A stretch of DNA of 53,018 nt from Phenylobacterium sp. (GCF_030697925.1 NZ_JAUYOJ010000233.1:1-53018); one strand, 5' to 3'; shown: positions 1-8,608, counted from the stretch's first letter. Translations and numbers: made by a program. The notes: generated from the sequence alone by a model not told the origin.

Positions 1-64
1 GGCCCGCGTCGTTCGGCCCTTCTAGGGCGCTGGACAAAGCCGGCGAACCGGCCAATTTGGCCGC

Positions 65-712
65 GTGGCACGCGGTCGGTTCATCACCTTCGAAGGCGGC
101 GAGGGCGCCGGGAAATCGACCCAGGTCAAGCGCCTGGTCGAACGCTTGCGCGCGGCCGGCCATGACGTGGTCGCCACCCGCGAGCCCGGCGGCTCAACCG
201 GCGCCGAGGCGATCCGGGATCTGGTCCTGAAGGGCTCGGCCGACCGCTGGAGCCCAGCGACCGAGACCCTGCTGATGTACGCCGCGCGGCGTGACCACAT
301 CGAGCGCGCCATCGCGCCGGCCCTGGAGCGCGGCGCCTGGGTGATCTGCGACCGCTTCTTCGACTCCACCCGGGCCTATCAGGGCGGGGCGGGCGGGGTC
401 GCGCCCGGCCTGATCGCGGCCCTGGAGAACCATGTGGTCGCTGATGTCCGGCCCGACCTGACCCTGATCTTCGACCTGCCGGTGGAGGTGGGCCTGGCTC
501 GCGCCGAGACTCACGCCGCCGCCGCCGGTCACGCCGAGACCCGATTTGAGTCCAAGGGCGCGCCCTTCCACGAGCGCCTGCGCGCCGCCTTCCAGGCTAT
601 CGCCGCGGCCGAGCCGAACCGTTGCGCCCTGATCGACGCGGCCGACACCATCGAGGGGGTCGAAGCCCAGGTCTGGACGGCGGTCTCCGATCGGCTGGCC
701 GTCCATGGCTGA
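65..712 (+). CDS. tmk: thymidylate kinase (dTMP kinase)
   Basis: Phosphorylates dTMP to dTDP with ATP, an essential cytoplasmic step of dTTP synthesis. The 215-residue length fits the family. The P-loop GGEGAGKST lies at residues 11-19, and the REPGGSTGAE stretch (about 40-49) is the DRX/TMP-binding region typical of bacterial Tmk. The start is GTG at 65; no upstream in-frame ATG is available. The gene is first in a forward operon and its last 8 nt overlap holB, which implies translational coupling of nucleotide and replication functions. Bases 1-25 could be the 3' end of an upstream gene (a frame ending TAG at 23-25), but too little is present to name it. Confidence 0.97.
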   Translation: MARGRFITFEGGEGAGKSTQVKRLVERLRAAGHDVVATREPGGSTGAEAIRDLVLKGSADRWSPATETLLMYAARRDHIERAIAPALERGAWVICDRFFDSTRAYQGGAGGVAPGLIAALENHVVADVRPDLTLIFDLPVEVGLARAETHAAAAGHAETRFESKGAPFHERLRAAFQAIAAAEPNRCALIDAADTIEGVEAQVWTAVSDRLAVHG

Positions 713-1697
713 AGACCATCCCCGCGAGACCTTCACCCTGCAGGGCCACGAGATCGCCGAGGCCGCCTTCGAGGACGCCCGCGAGCGGGGCCGGCTGCAC
801 CACGCCTGGCTGCTGACCGGGCCGGAGGGCGTGGGGAAGGCCACCTTCGCCTATCGCGCGGCCCGCCGGCTTCTGGGCGCCCCGCCGCACCCGAGCTATG
901 GGATTCTGGGCGCCTCGCCGGACCATCCGGTGAGCCGCCAGATCATCGCCCACTCGCATCCCGACATCCTGGTGCTGGAGCGGATCGGCGAGGACGGCAA
1001 GCCGCGCAAGGTCATCCCCGTCGACGAGGCCCGCAAGCTCTCGGAGTTCTTCTCCAAGTCGCCGGCCACCTCGCCGCATCGCGTGGCGATCATCGACGCC
1101 GCCGACGACCTCAACGTCAACGCCGCCAACGCCGTGCTGAAGACCCTGGAGGAGCCGCCGTCGCGCGGCATCCTGCTGCTGGTCTCCCATTCACCCGGCC
1201 GGCTACTCCCCACCGTCCGCTCGCGGTGCCGCCGGTTGGCCTTCCACGCCCTGCCGGAGGCGGACGTGGCGTCCTTCGTACAGGCGCGCACCGAGGCCAA
1301 CGCCGAGGACGCCATCCGGGTGTCGCGGATGGCGGGTGGCGCGCCGGGCCGCGCGGTGGCCCTCTATGCGGCGGGCGCGGTGGCGATCGACGACGCGGCG
1401 CGCGAGATCCTGCACAACCTGCCCAAGGTCGACGAAGGCCTGGCCCTGGCGCTCGCCGATCGGTTCCGCGGCGGGGAGGGGGCCCAGCAATTCGCCCTGC
1501 TGATCGAGCGGTTGGCCGAGCGGGTGCACGGCCAATTGCGACGCCAGGCGGCTGAGGGCTTCGGCGGTCTTGATCGCTGGGCCTCGGCGTGGGAGACGCT
1601 GCAGCGCCTTCCGCGCGAGGTGGAGGCGGTCAATCTCGACCGCGCGGACGCCTTCTTCTCCGCCCTATCCGAGCTGCGCGACGCCGCCCGCGCCTGA
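705..1697 (+). CDS. holB: DNA polymerase III subunit delta' (clamp loader)
   Basis: Clamp-loader delta' subunit, AAA+ family, which helps load the beta sliding clamp. Visible features are a P-loop-like GPEGVGKAT at residues 39-47, an ALLKTLEEPP-type segment (NAVLKTLEEPP, about 143-153) and the SRC arginine-finger motif (RSRCRR) near residue 172. The region that carries four zinc-binding Cys in E. coli delta' has none here, as is often seen in alphaproteobacteria. The start ATG at 705 overlaps the tmk stop. The next gene begins 6 bp after the stop, so the operon continues. Confidence 0.95.
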   Translation: MAEDHPRETFTLQGHEIAEAAFEDARERGRLHHAWLLTGPEGVGKATFAYRAARRLLGAPPHPSYGILGASPDHPVSRQIIAHSHPDILVLERIGEDGKPRKVIPVDEARKLSEFFSKSPATSPHRVAIIDAADDLNVNAANAVLKTLEEPPSRGILLLVSHSPGRLLPTVRSRCRRLAFHALPEADVASFVQARTEANAEDAIRVSRMAGGAPGRAVALYAAGAVAIDDAAREILHNLPKVDEGLALALADRFRGGEGAQQFALLIERLAERVHGQLRRQAAEGFGGLDRWASAWETLQRLPREVEAVNLDRADAFFSALSELRDAARA

Positions 1698-1703
1698 GAC
1701 CCC

Positions 1704-2480
1704 ATGCTGATCGACAGCCACGTCAACCTCCACGCGCCGCAATACGACGAAGACCGCCAGGCGGTGATCGCCCGCGCCCGGGCGGCCGGGATCGGGCTGA
1801 TGGTCAATATTTGCGACAAGATTCCCAACTATCCGAAGGTCCGGGCGCTGGCCGACCAACCCGACATCTGGTGCACGGTCGGGGCCCATCCGCACGAGGC
1901 CAAGGACCACACCGACCTGACCACGGCCCAGCTCGTCGCCTTCGCCGCCGACCCACGCGTGGTGGGGATCGGCGAAACGGGGCTCGACTTCCACTACGAT
2001 CTCAGCCCGCGTGAGATCCAGGCCGACGTGTTCCGCCAGCACATCGCCGCTGCGCGCGAGACCGGCCTGCCCCTGGTGGTCCACACCCGCGAGGCCGACG
2101 AGGTCATGGGCGACATGCTGGAAGAGGCCCATGCGCGCGCGCCGTTCAAGCTGTTGATGCACTGCTACACCTCCGGCGCGGAGCTGGCGGCCCGCATGGC
2201 GGCGATCGGGGCCTGGTTCTCGGTGTCCGGCATCGCCACGTTCAAGGCCGCCGCGGATGTCCGCGAGATCATTGCCGACATGCCGGCCGACAGGATCATC
2301 GTGGAGACCGACTGCCCATACCTTGCGCCGGTCCCGCACCGGGGACGGCGCAATGAGCCGGCCTATCTGGCGCCCATCGTCCACAAGCTGGCCGAGATCC
2401 GCGGCTGGACGCCAGAGGACGCCGAGCGCCGGACCGAGGATGCCTTCTTCGCCCTGTTCGACCGGATTCCCCGGCCATGA
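1704..2480 (+). CDS. TatD-family metal-dependent hydrolase/DNase
   Basis: TatD family TIM-barrel metallohydrolase, a nuclease/deoxyribonuclease family of cytoplasmic enzymes. Recognisable metal or active-site motifs are GAHPHEA (about 61), GETGLDFHYD (about 89-98), VHTREADE, MHCYTSG and ETDCPYLAPVPHRGRRNEP. The N-terminal HxH motif is altered: residues 4-10 read DSHVNLH, so the second His is Asn8, although His10 is close by. Length (258 aa) is normal. It lies 6 bp after holB and overlaps the next gene by ATGA. Exact substrate is unknown. Confidence 0.92.
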   Translation: MLIDSHVNLHAPQYDEDRQAVIARARAAGIGLMVNICDKIPNYPKVRALADQPDIWCTVGAHPHEAKDHTDLTTAQLVAFAADPRVVGIGETGLDFHYDLSPREIQADVFRQHIAAARETGLPLVVHTREADEVMGDMLEEAHARAPFKLLMHCYTSGAELAARMAAIGAWFSVSGIATFKAAADVREIIADMPADRIIVETDCPYLAPVPHRGRRNEPAYLAPIVHKLAEIRGWTPEDAERRTEDAFFALFDRIPRP

Positions 2481-3298
2481 GCGCGATGCTGGAGTTCACC
2501 ATCATGGGCTGCGGCTCCTCGGGCGGAGTGCCGCGCGCCGACGGGGACTGGGGCGCCTGCGATCCGGCCAATCCGAAGAACCGCCGTCGCCGCTGCTCGC
2601 TGCTGGTCCGCCGCAGGGGCGAACGAGCAGAGGACGAGACCACTCTGGTGGTCGACACCTCCCCCGACCTGGTCTGGCAGACCTCCGACGCCGGAGCCAA
2701 GCGGCTGGACGGGGTGCTGCTGACCCACGACCACGCCGACCAGACCCACGGCATCGACGATGTCCGCGCCTTCGCCATCCGCCAGCGCGCGCGGATCGCC
2801 TGCCATGTGGACGCCCCTACGGCGGCGAGCATGCGCCGCCGCTTCGGTTACATTTTCGAGGGCGAGGCCGGGTATCCGGCCATCGCCGACCTGCACGAAA
2901 TCCCCCGCCACGGCGAGGCCTGGGCGGTGCGCGGGCCATCGGGCGCCATTCCGGTCGTGACCTTCGACCAGGACCACGGCGCTGTGAGGTCGGTCGGCTA
3001 CCGCTTTGGCAACGTGGCCTATTCCAGCGACGTGGTCGACCTAGACGCGGTCGCGATGGAAGCGCTTGCAGACCTCGACGTCTGGATCGTCGACGCGCTG
3101 CGCTGGCGACCGCACCCGACCCACGCCCATGTGGAGCGGACCCTGGATTGGATTGACCGACTGAGGCCGCGCAGGGCGATTCTCACCAACATGCATATCG
3201 ACCTCGACTACGACGCCCTGGCCGGCCAGCTGCCGGCGGGGGTCGAACCGGCCTTCGACGGCCTGCGATTCGAACATGAACTTCGCGGCGATTTCTGA
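2477..3298 (+). CDS. MBL-fold metallo-hydrolase (PhnP/RNase Z-like)
   Basis: Metallo-beta-lactamase-fold phosphodiesterase-like hydrolase. The zinc motif THDHADQTHGIDD begins near residue 82 and later His/Asp ligands follow (FDQDHG, YSSDVVDLD). The N-terminus MGCGSSGGVPR, which follows MLEFTI, is typical of the PhnP-like group that sits next to tatD in alphaproteobacteria. It overlaps tatD by ATGA and its TGA shares one base with the next ATG. It is probably cotranscribed with tmk-holB-tatD; the substrate is unknown (cyclic phosphodiester is a guess from PhnP). Confidence 0.9.
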   Translation: MSAMLEFTIMGCGSSGGVPRADGDWGACDPANPKNRRRRCSLLVRRRGERAEDETTLVVDTSPDLVWQTSDAGAKRLDGVLLTHDHADQTHGIDDVRAFAIRQRARIACHVDAPTAASMRRRFGYIFEGEAGYPAIADLHEIPRHGEAWAVRGPSGAIPVVTFDQDHGAVRSVGYRFGNVAYSSDVVDLDAVAMEALADLDVWIVDALRWRPHPTHAHVERTLDWIDRLRPRRAILTNMHIDLDYDALAGQLPAGVEPAFDGLRFEHELRGDF

Positions 3299-3903
3299 TG
3301 ATAAGTTTGCCGCTTAGGTTAGGATTCTTAGCGTCGCGGAATGGCTCCAGCCTGAGAGCCATCGTCGGCGCCATCGAGGCCGGGACCCTCGCCGCCGAGC
3401 CGCGGCTTGCGGTGAGCAACAACCGCGCCGCCCAGGCTCTGGAATTCGCCCGGGCGCACGGTGTTCCGACCGAGGTCATCGCCACCCAGACCGATCCGGA
3501 CGCGGCGGACGCGCGGCTCTGCGCGGCGCTGCAGGCCGCCGGCGTCGAGCTGGTGGTGTTGTCGGGCTATCTGCGCCGGCTGGGTCCGCGCACGCTCGGC
3601 GCCTATCGCAACCGGGTCCTGAACATCCACCCGGGGCCTCTGCCGCGCTTCGGCGGGGAGGGGATGTATGGTCGCCGGGTGCATGAGGCGGTGATCGCCG
3701 CCGGGGCGGCCGAGAGTGGGGTCACCATCCACCTGGTCGACGAGATCTACGACAATGGGCCGTTGGTCGCGGCCCGCGCCGTGCCCCTGGCGGCGGGCGA
3801 GACCGCCGACAGCCTCGAGGCCCGGATTACCGAGCTGGAGCCTGCGTTCTTCGTGGACACCCTTCGGCGCGTGGCCAGCGGCGAGCTGATCCTGCCGTCC
3901 TAG
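3298..3903 (+). CDS. PurN-like formyltransferase
   Basis: Formyltransferase fold resembling phosphoribosylglycinamide formyltransferase (GART), which uses 10-formyl-tetrahydrofolate in purine synthesis. The catalytic triad of PurN appears conserved: Asn and His in LNIHPGPLPRFGG (about 108-110) and Asp in HLVDEIYDNGP (about 147). The N-terminus GFLASRNGSSLRAI matches the PurN SGNGSNL loop with changes. No purM is adjacent, so assignment as the housekeeping PurN is uncertain; a related formyltransferase is possible. The start ATG shares a base with the upstream TGA. The stop TAG interlocks with the stop of the convergent monooxygenase in a CTAG. Confidence 0.8.
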   Translation: MISLPLRLGFLASRNGSSLRAIVGAIEAGTLAAEPRLAVSNNRAAQALEFARAHGVPTEVIATQTDPDAADARLCAALQAAGVELVVLSGYLRRLGPRTLGAYRNRVLNIHPGPLPRFGGEGMYGRRVHEAVIAAGAAESGVTIHLVDEIYDNGPLVAARAVPLAAGETADSLEARITELEPAFFVDTLRRVASGELILPS

Positions 3904-5273
3904 GCGGTGGGTGAGAGGTCCGCGCGGGCCGCGACGGGCAGGGCGTAGCCCGACGTCCTGGCGCGCTTCTCGCCCTTGGCGATCTCCCGCTTCAGGTCGG
4001 CCACATAGGCGTTGAAGTCGACCTGGATGGTGTGGCGCTTGGACGGATAGTACTGGCCCAGATGGCGCTCCTCGTCCTGGGCGGTGACCTTGCGCATCTG
4101 GTCGGGGGACGGTGGCAGGTATCGCCCGGCCAGATAGGCCGCCGCCAGCTTGGCCTGCTGTTCGGCGAAGTTGACCAGGGTCGGCAGGGGCTGGGCGAGC
4201 GCCATGTAGAACAGGTTCGGGACCTCTGGCTTCATCATCCGCTTGAACAGCGGCAGCCGGTGATCGGCATCCGGCACCAGATCCGCGTCCTCGAAGAACG
4301 GAAAGCGCATGTCGTAGCCGGTGGCGAACACGATGGAGTCCACGTCCTCGACGCTGCCGTCGGCGAACCGCACCTGCTTGCCCTCCAGGCGCTGGATGGC
4401 CGGCTTGAACTTGATGTCGCCGCAGCCGGCCCGGGTCAGGAACTCGCCGCTCACCGAGGGATGGGCTTCCAACGGCTCATGATCGGGCTTCGGCAACCCG
4501 TAGTCTTCCATCCGCCCCAATGACTTCTTGATCACCCCGCGGGCCATGGCCAGGCCCAGCTTGCGGGGGATCCAGGCCGGCGCGCTGGCCTTGTCGGCCG
4601 GCTTGCCGTTCATGTACTTGGGCAGTACCCAGACGCCCCGGCGGGCCGAGACCCACAGGTTCCCGGCGATCGGGCGCTGGGCGAGCTCGGAGGCGATATC
4701 CATCGCCGAATTGCCCATGCCGACCACGACGATGTTCTTGCCGCGCATGTCCACGGGATCGAACGGGTCGAAATAGGCGTGGCTATGGAAGGCCGGGCCG
4801 TCGAACTCGCCCTCGTATTCCGGGATGCGCGGGCTCCAGTGGTGGCCGTTGCAGACGAAGAGCGCGTCGTAGGTCCGGACCTCGCCTGAAGACAGCGTCA
4901 CCGACCATAAACCCTCGGCGGTGCGTCGGGCCTTCTCCACCGCGGTGTTGAAGGTGATCGTCCCGCGCAGGCCGAAGTGGTCCACATAGTCCTTGAAGTA
5001 CTGGTGGAGTTGGGCGTGGTGCGGGAAGTCCGGCCAGTCGGCCGGGACGGGATAGTCCTCGAAGGCCAGGCGCCATTTCGAGGTGTCGATGTGCAGGCTC
5101 TCGTAGCAGGCCGACATGCCGTTGGGGTTCTTGTAGTACCAGTTGCCGCCGACCTCGTCGGAGATCTCGAAGCAGTCGTAGGGTATCCCGAAATCCTTGA
5201 GCCGCTTGGCGGTCGTGAAACCGGAACATCCCGCGCCGATGATGCAGGCCTTGGGCAGTCGCGTCTCGGCCAC
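3900..5273 (-). CDS. flavin-containing monooxygenase (FMO/BVMO-like)
   Basis: FAD/NADPH-dependent monooxygenase. The FAD Rossmann motif GAGCSG is at residues 13-18. The FMO signature FxGxxxHxxxY is exact (FDGPAFHSHAY, about 159-169). The NADPH Rossmann motif GMGNSAMD lies near 186, and a C-terminal FATGYD motif is present. Family members oxygenate N, S or carbonyl groups of small organics; the substrate here is unknown. The start is GTG at 5273 with GAGGGAG upstream. It sits 69 bp downstream of the MFS transporter on the same strand, so the two could act on one compound. Confidence 0.9.
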   Translation of the reverse strand: MAETRLPKACIIGAGCSGFTTAKRLKDFGIPYDCFEISDEVGGNWYYKNPNGMSACYESLHIDTSKWRLAFEDYPVPADWPDFPHHAQLHQYFKDYVDHFGLRGTITFNTAVEKARRTAEGLWSVTLSSGEVRTYDALFVCNGHHWSPRIPEYEGEFDGPAFHSHAYFDPFDPVDMRGKNIVVVGMGNSAMDIASELAQRPIAGNLWVSARRGVWVLPKYMNGKPADKASAPAWIPRKLGLAMARGVIKKSLGRMEDYGLPKPDHEPLEAHPSVSGEFLTRAGCGDIKFKPAIQRLEGKQVRFADGSVEDVDSIVFATGYDMRFPFFEDADLVPDADHRLPLFKRMMKPEVPNLFYMALAQPLPTLVNFAEQQAKLAAAYLAGRYLPPSPDQMRKVTAQDEERHLGQYYPSKRHTIQVDFNAYVADLKREIAKGEKRARTSGYALPVAARADLSPTA

Positions 5274-5342
5274 GGATCGGGCTCCCTCAGTGATCGCTGA
5301 AAACCTAGCAGGGCGGGGAGGGGCGTAAAGCGTGTCCCTGCG

Positions 5343-6614
5343 TCAGGTGGCGGCCGGCGTGGCGACGGCCGGCTTACCCACCCTCGCAGCGGCGAGATAG
5401 CAGAGGATCGCCAGGGCCGAGAGGCAGGTGAACGAGAACAGGGTCCAGCTATAGGGTTGGGGAACGCCGCGGGCGATCAGGGCGTCGACCATGATGCCGC
5501 TGCCGGTGATGCCGACGCCCAGGCCCACCACGTTCAGACTCATGATGTAGAAGGCCACGACCGTGGAGCGCACCTCGGCCGGGCAAAGCTCCTGCACCGC
5601 CGAGAAGGTGGGGCCGTAGAAGGCGCCGAGCTGGAAATAGGCCACCACCATGCAGACCCAGAACAGCACGCTGTCGGGGTCGATCAGGCGATAGGTCAGG
5701 TTGATCGGCAGCAGGGCCAGCAGCACCCAGACCATGAACATCTGCCGGCTCTGGCCGGTGGCGGTCACCCAGCGGTCGACCGCCACCCCCCCGAACAGAT
5801 TGCCCGCCACGCCAGCCACGCAGGCGATCAGCCCGCTGATCACCGCGATCTCCGCCCGCTCGAACCCGCGCTCGCGCACCAGCCAGAGCTGGTCGAAGGC
5901 GGCCGCTCCGAGCAGGAAATGGACGACCACGCCCCCGGCTATGGTCAGTTGCAGCGCCGGCGAGGCCGCCAGCGCCGTGCCGAACACCCGCAGGAGTACG
6001 GAGAGCTTGGGCCGCTCGCCCTGGGCCTGAAGCCGCGGCGCGCGGGTTTCCTTGACCTGGAAGATGACCAGGGAGAAGGCCACGCCGATCGCGCCCAGCA
6101 GATAGAAGCAGTTGCGCCAGCCGATCGCCGGTCCCAGGAACCCCGCGACCAGCAGGCTGACGCCCACGCCGATGGGCACGCCCATATAGTAGAATCCTGC
6201 CGCAAATCCCCGTTTTTCCAAGGGATATCGGTCAGCCAGCAACGACATTGCCGTCGGCGTCAGCGCCGACTCGCCGACGCCGATGAACATCCGCGGAATC
6301 GCCAGGCTGACGAAGTTGCGCGCCAGGCCCGAGGCGGCGGTGAGCGCGCTCCAGGCGAACATGGCGAGCCCGATCAGCCGCGGACGGTTCACCATGTCGG
6401 CCAGCGCGCCCATGAAGAATCCGGCCACCGCGTAGAAGGCGATGAACACCAGGCCGGTCAACAGCCCGAACTCGGTGTTGGTGAGCTGAAGATCCGGGAC
6501 GATGAAGTTGGCGAAGCTCGACAAAAGCTGGCGATCGACGAAGTTCAGCACGTTCATCAGGGTCAGCAGCACCAGCAGGCCGTGGCCCGCGCCGCGCCGT
6601 TCGTCGGCCGCCAT
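5343..6614 (-). CDS. MFS transporter (spinster-like)
   Basis: Major facilitator superfamily permease with about 12 hydrophobic segments in 423 residues. The N-terminal LTLMNVLNFVDRQLLSS and the loop-2/3 GALADMVNRPRLIG motif match the spinster-like group of uncharacterised metabolite transporters. I chose the ATG at 6614 (MAADERRG); a longer frame back to GTG at 6800 adds 62 polar residues unlike a membrane protein N-terminus. It precedes the monooxygenase and is divergent from the TetR gene at 6912. The cargo is unknown. Confidence 0.88.
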   Translation of the reverse strand: MAADERRGAGHGLLVLLTLMNVLNFVDRQLLSSFANFIVPDLQLTNTEFGLLTGLVFIAFYAVAGFFMGALADMVNRPRLIGLAMFAWSALTAASGLARNFVSLAIPRMFIGVGESALTPTAMSLLADRYPLEKRGFAAGFYYMGVPIGVGVSLLVAGFLGPAIGWRNCFYLLGAIGVAFSLVIFQVKETRAPRLQAQGERPKLSVLLRVFGTALAASPALQLTIAGGVVVHFLLGAAAFDQLWLVRERGFERAEIAVISGLIACVAGVAGNLFGGVAVDRWVTATGQSRQMFMVWVLLALLPINLTYRLIDPDSVLFWVCMVVAYFQLGAFYGPTFSAVQELCPAEVRSTVVAFYIMSLNVVGLGVGITGSGIMVDALIARGVPQPYSWTLFSFTCLSALAILCYLAAARVGKPAVATPAAT

Positions 6615-6855
6615 GTGTCGATCTCCCTGTGGCGCGGAACGTCTCGTCACGATCCTGCGCCGCTTGACTGTCGGCCACCGGGGCGATTGCATCAATGGGT
6701 CTTGGAAGGCGCGCCGCTCTGGGATCAAGAACCCAGGCCTACAATTTCCGATAATCTTCCTTAGGCGAAGAATGGTATAGGCTAGGCGACCTGACGTCAC
6801 CAGCCTCGCCTTCTGTTCAGGCGCTGAGGGTGACCGTTGACGCCGGCATCGGCGC

Positions 6856-6885
6856 TTGCGGTGCGAACGGCCATTGGACTAAATT
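6856..6885 (+). promoter_or_regulatory. candidate promoter of the TetR-fabA pair
   Basis: A TTGCGG hexamer (6856-6861), an 18-bp spacer and TAAATT (6880-6885) give a plausible vegetative promoter whose -10 overlaps the palindrome at 6879-6898. This was read by eye, with no mapped start. The rest of the 285-bp gap 6615-6899 shows no other gene; promoter elements for the divergent MFS gene must lie there but I could not identify them. Confidence 0.3.
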
Positions 6886-6898
6886 GAATTCAATTCAG
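6879..6898. promoter_or_regulatory. operator-like palindrome upstream of tetR-fabA
   Basis: The 20 bp CTAAATTGAATTCAATTCAG contain a perfect 14-bp inverted repeat, AATTGAATTCAATT (6882-6895), and are symmetric at 18 of 20 positions. AT-rich DNA stands out in this GC-rich region. Size and placement over the proposed -10 element fit an autoregulatory TetR operator (inference). Confidence 0.6.
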
Positions 6899-6911
6899 CT
6901 TGGACCCGACC

Positions 6912-7535
6912 ATGACCGCAACCAGGATCGGCACGCCGGAACGATTGATCCGCTCCGCTCAGGACGAGCTCATCCATAGCCATGGTCTGTTGGAGATGCA
7001 GGCGGTGGCGAAGCGGGCCAAGGTTTCGGTCGGGCTGGCCTACCACCACTTCGGATCAAAGGCCGGCTTGATCGCCGCCGTGGTCGAGGGGTTTTACAAC
7101 CGGCTGGAGGAAGCCGCGTTCAGCCCCTCGAAGCTGGTTTCGTCGGATTGGGCGGGCCGTGAGAAAGAGCGGATCGCCGCCTATATTTCGTTCCACTACG
7201 ACCATCCGTTTGCGCCGCTCGTCGTTGGCGCCTTGAGCCGCGCCACCGAAGTCCTTGATGTGGAACAGGCCTTCACCAAACGGCAGCTGATCGCGGGCGC
7301 GTACAATTTGCGGGCTGGCCAGCGTGACGGCGTCATTCCCCCCGACCTTGATCCGCGCCTGACGATCGCCCTGCTGATCGGCGGCATCCGCCAGGCGCTC
7401 ATCGGCGCGTTGATGAGCGGCCATCGCCCTGACCGTGACGAGCTAACCGACAAGATTTGGGTCTTTGTCGCGGGCGCCCTGCGCCTGTCGGCGATGCAGG
7501 TCGCGACCCAGGCCACAAACGACCGGGTCGCCTAA
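6912..7535 (+). CDS. TetR/AcrR-family transcriptional regulator
   Basis: N-terminal TetR helix-turn-helix (residues about 8-55): RLIRSAQDELIHSHGLLEMQ then AVAKRAKVSVGLAYHHFGSK, the recognition helix preceding YHHFGSK. The remaining roughly 150 residues form the ligand/dimerisation domain. I prefer ATG at 6912; a TTG at 6900 in the same frame would add four residues but abuts the palindrome. fabA begins 43 bp after the stop, so the pair is probably an operon and the regulator may respond to an acyl or lipid signal (inference from context). Confidence 0.88.
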   Translation: MTATRIGTPERLIRSAQDELIHSHGLLEMQAVAKRAKVSVGLAYHHFGSKAGLIAAVVEGFYNRLEEAAFSPSKLVSSDWAGREKERIAAYISFHYDHPFAPLVVGALSRATEVLDVEQAFTKRQLIAGAYNLRAGQRDGVIPPDLDPRLTIALLIGGIRQALIGALMSGHRPDRDELTDKIWVFVAGALRLSAMQVATQATNDRVA

Positions 7536-7578
7536 CTAAGAACATCCGGCGCTCGATTCAGGAAGGAACCGCAACGCC

Positions 7579-8109
7579 GTGGCCGATCCGCACGAGTTTC
7601 ACACGCCGAAGTCCCACTACACGAAGGACGATCTGATCCTTTCCGGCCAGGGCGGCTATTTCGGTCCCGGCAACGCGCAACTCCCTGCCCCGCCGATGCT
7701 CATGATGGACCGGATCACGGACCTCAGCCTCGACGCCGGTGAATTTGGAAAGGGCCACATCGTCGCCGAGCTGGATATCATCCCGGACCTTTGGTTCTTT
7801 GACTGTCACTTTCCCGGCGATCCGGTCATGCCGGGCTGCCTTGGATTGGATGCCATGTGGCAGGCGGTCGGCTACTGGCTGGGCTGGTCGGGCTCGCCCG
7901 GCAAGGGGCGCGCGATCGGTGTGGGCGAGGTCAGGTTTCGAGGCGACATAACGCCTGAGACCCGGCTGGTGCGCTATGAGGTGAGCCTGCGCCAGGTCCG
8001 GCGCGGCCAGCTGGCGCTGGGTGTGGCCAATGGCCGGCTGTTTGCGGACGAGGTCTGCGTCTATGTCGCGACCGACCTGAGGGTGGGAATGATCAGGCCC
8101 ATGCCCTGA
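7579..8109 (+). CDS. fabA: 3-hydroxydecanoyl-ACP dehydratase (FabA-type)
   Basis: FabA hot-dog-fold dehydratase/isomerase of type II fatty acid synthesis. It dehydrates 3-hydroxyacyl-ACP and, in classical FabA, isomerises trans-2 to cis-3-decenoyl-ACP to make unsaturated fatty acids. The active-site block CHFPGDPVMPGCLGLD gives catalytic His77 and Asp91, with the 14-residue spacing of E. coli FabA (His70/Asp84). 176 aa is the normal length. GTG start with AGGAAGGA about 12 bp upstream. fabB is not adjacent, and a second copy with fabB may exist elsewhere; here the gene follows a TetR regulator. Confidence 0.93.
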   Translation: MADPHEFHTPKSHYTKDDLILSGQGGYFGPGNAQLPAPPMLMMDRITDLSLDAGEFGKGHIVAELDIIPDLWFFDCHFPGDPVMPGCLGLDAMWQAVGYWLGWSGSPGKGRAIGVGEVRFRGDITPETRLVRYEVSLRQVRRGQLALGVANGRLFADEVCVYVATDLRVGMIRPMP

Positions 8110-8125
8110 GAGGGTCGCCCACCGG

Positions 8126-8557
8126 CTACGACCCTATGGCCTTCTCCATATCGACCGTGTTCAGCGGGATCGTCTCGTGGGGATACACTCGGACCTCCGC
8201 CCAGCCCCGCGATGCATAGAAGTTCCGCGCCCTGGTGTTCGGTTCGAGGCAGCGCAGCCGCGCAATAGAAAATCCGCGCGCGAAGATCTCCTGTTCCAGT
8301 TCGGCCAGAAGTCTGGTTCCCGCCCCCAGGCCCTGCGCCGCGGGATGCACCCAAAGATCGCTCAGCGCGTCGTCGTGGGTCAGTCCGACGCCGACGATCC
8401 TTCCGTCGATGCAGGCAATCCGCGCGCTGATCCAATCGTCATCCCAGACCGACAGCGGTTCCGAACTCCATAGGCCGCCATAGGTCGCCTCCAGTGACGC
8501 CTGAACGCAGTCTTTCAGTTGCGCCTGATCCGCGATAACTGCCTTTCGAGTCTGCAT
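8126..8557 (-). CDS. GNAT-family N-acetyltransferase
   Basis: GCN5-related acetyltransferase fold of 143 residues. The acetyl-CoA pyrophosphate-binding motif is visible as VHPAAQGLGAGTRLL (Q/RxxGxG/A) around residues 71-85, preceded by the DLWV beta-4 strand, with a C-terminal LEPNTRARNFYASRGW motif B. The acceptor substrate cannot be deduced. It converges with fabA (16-bp gap) and is divergent from the next acetyltransferase with about 50 bp between starts. Confidence 0.87.
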   Translation of the reverse strand: MQTRKAVIADQAQLKDCVQASLEATYGGLWSSEPLSVWDDDWISARIACIDGRIVGVGLTHDDALSDLWVHPAAQGLGAGTRLLAELEQEIFARGFSIARLRCLEPNTRARNFYASRGWAEVRVYPHETIPLNTVDMEKAIGS

Positions 8558-8608
8558 TTCGCTGGATTCCGGCGCGACCCACTAGGTGCGACAACCAATT
8601 GGTCCAGC

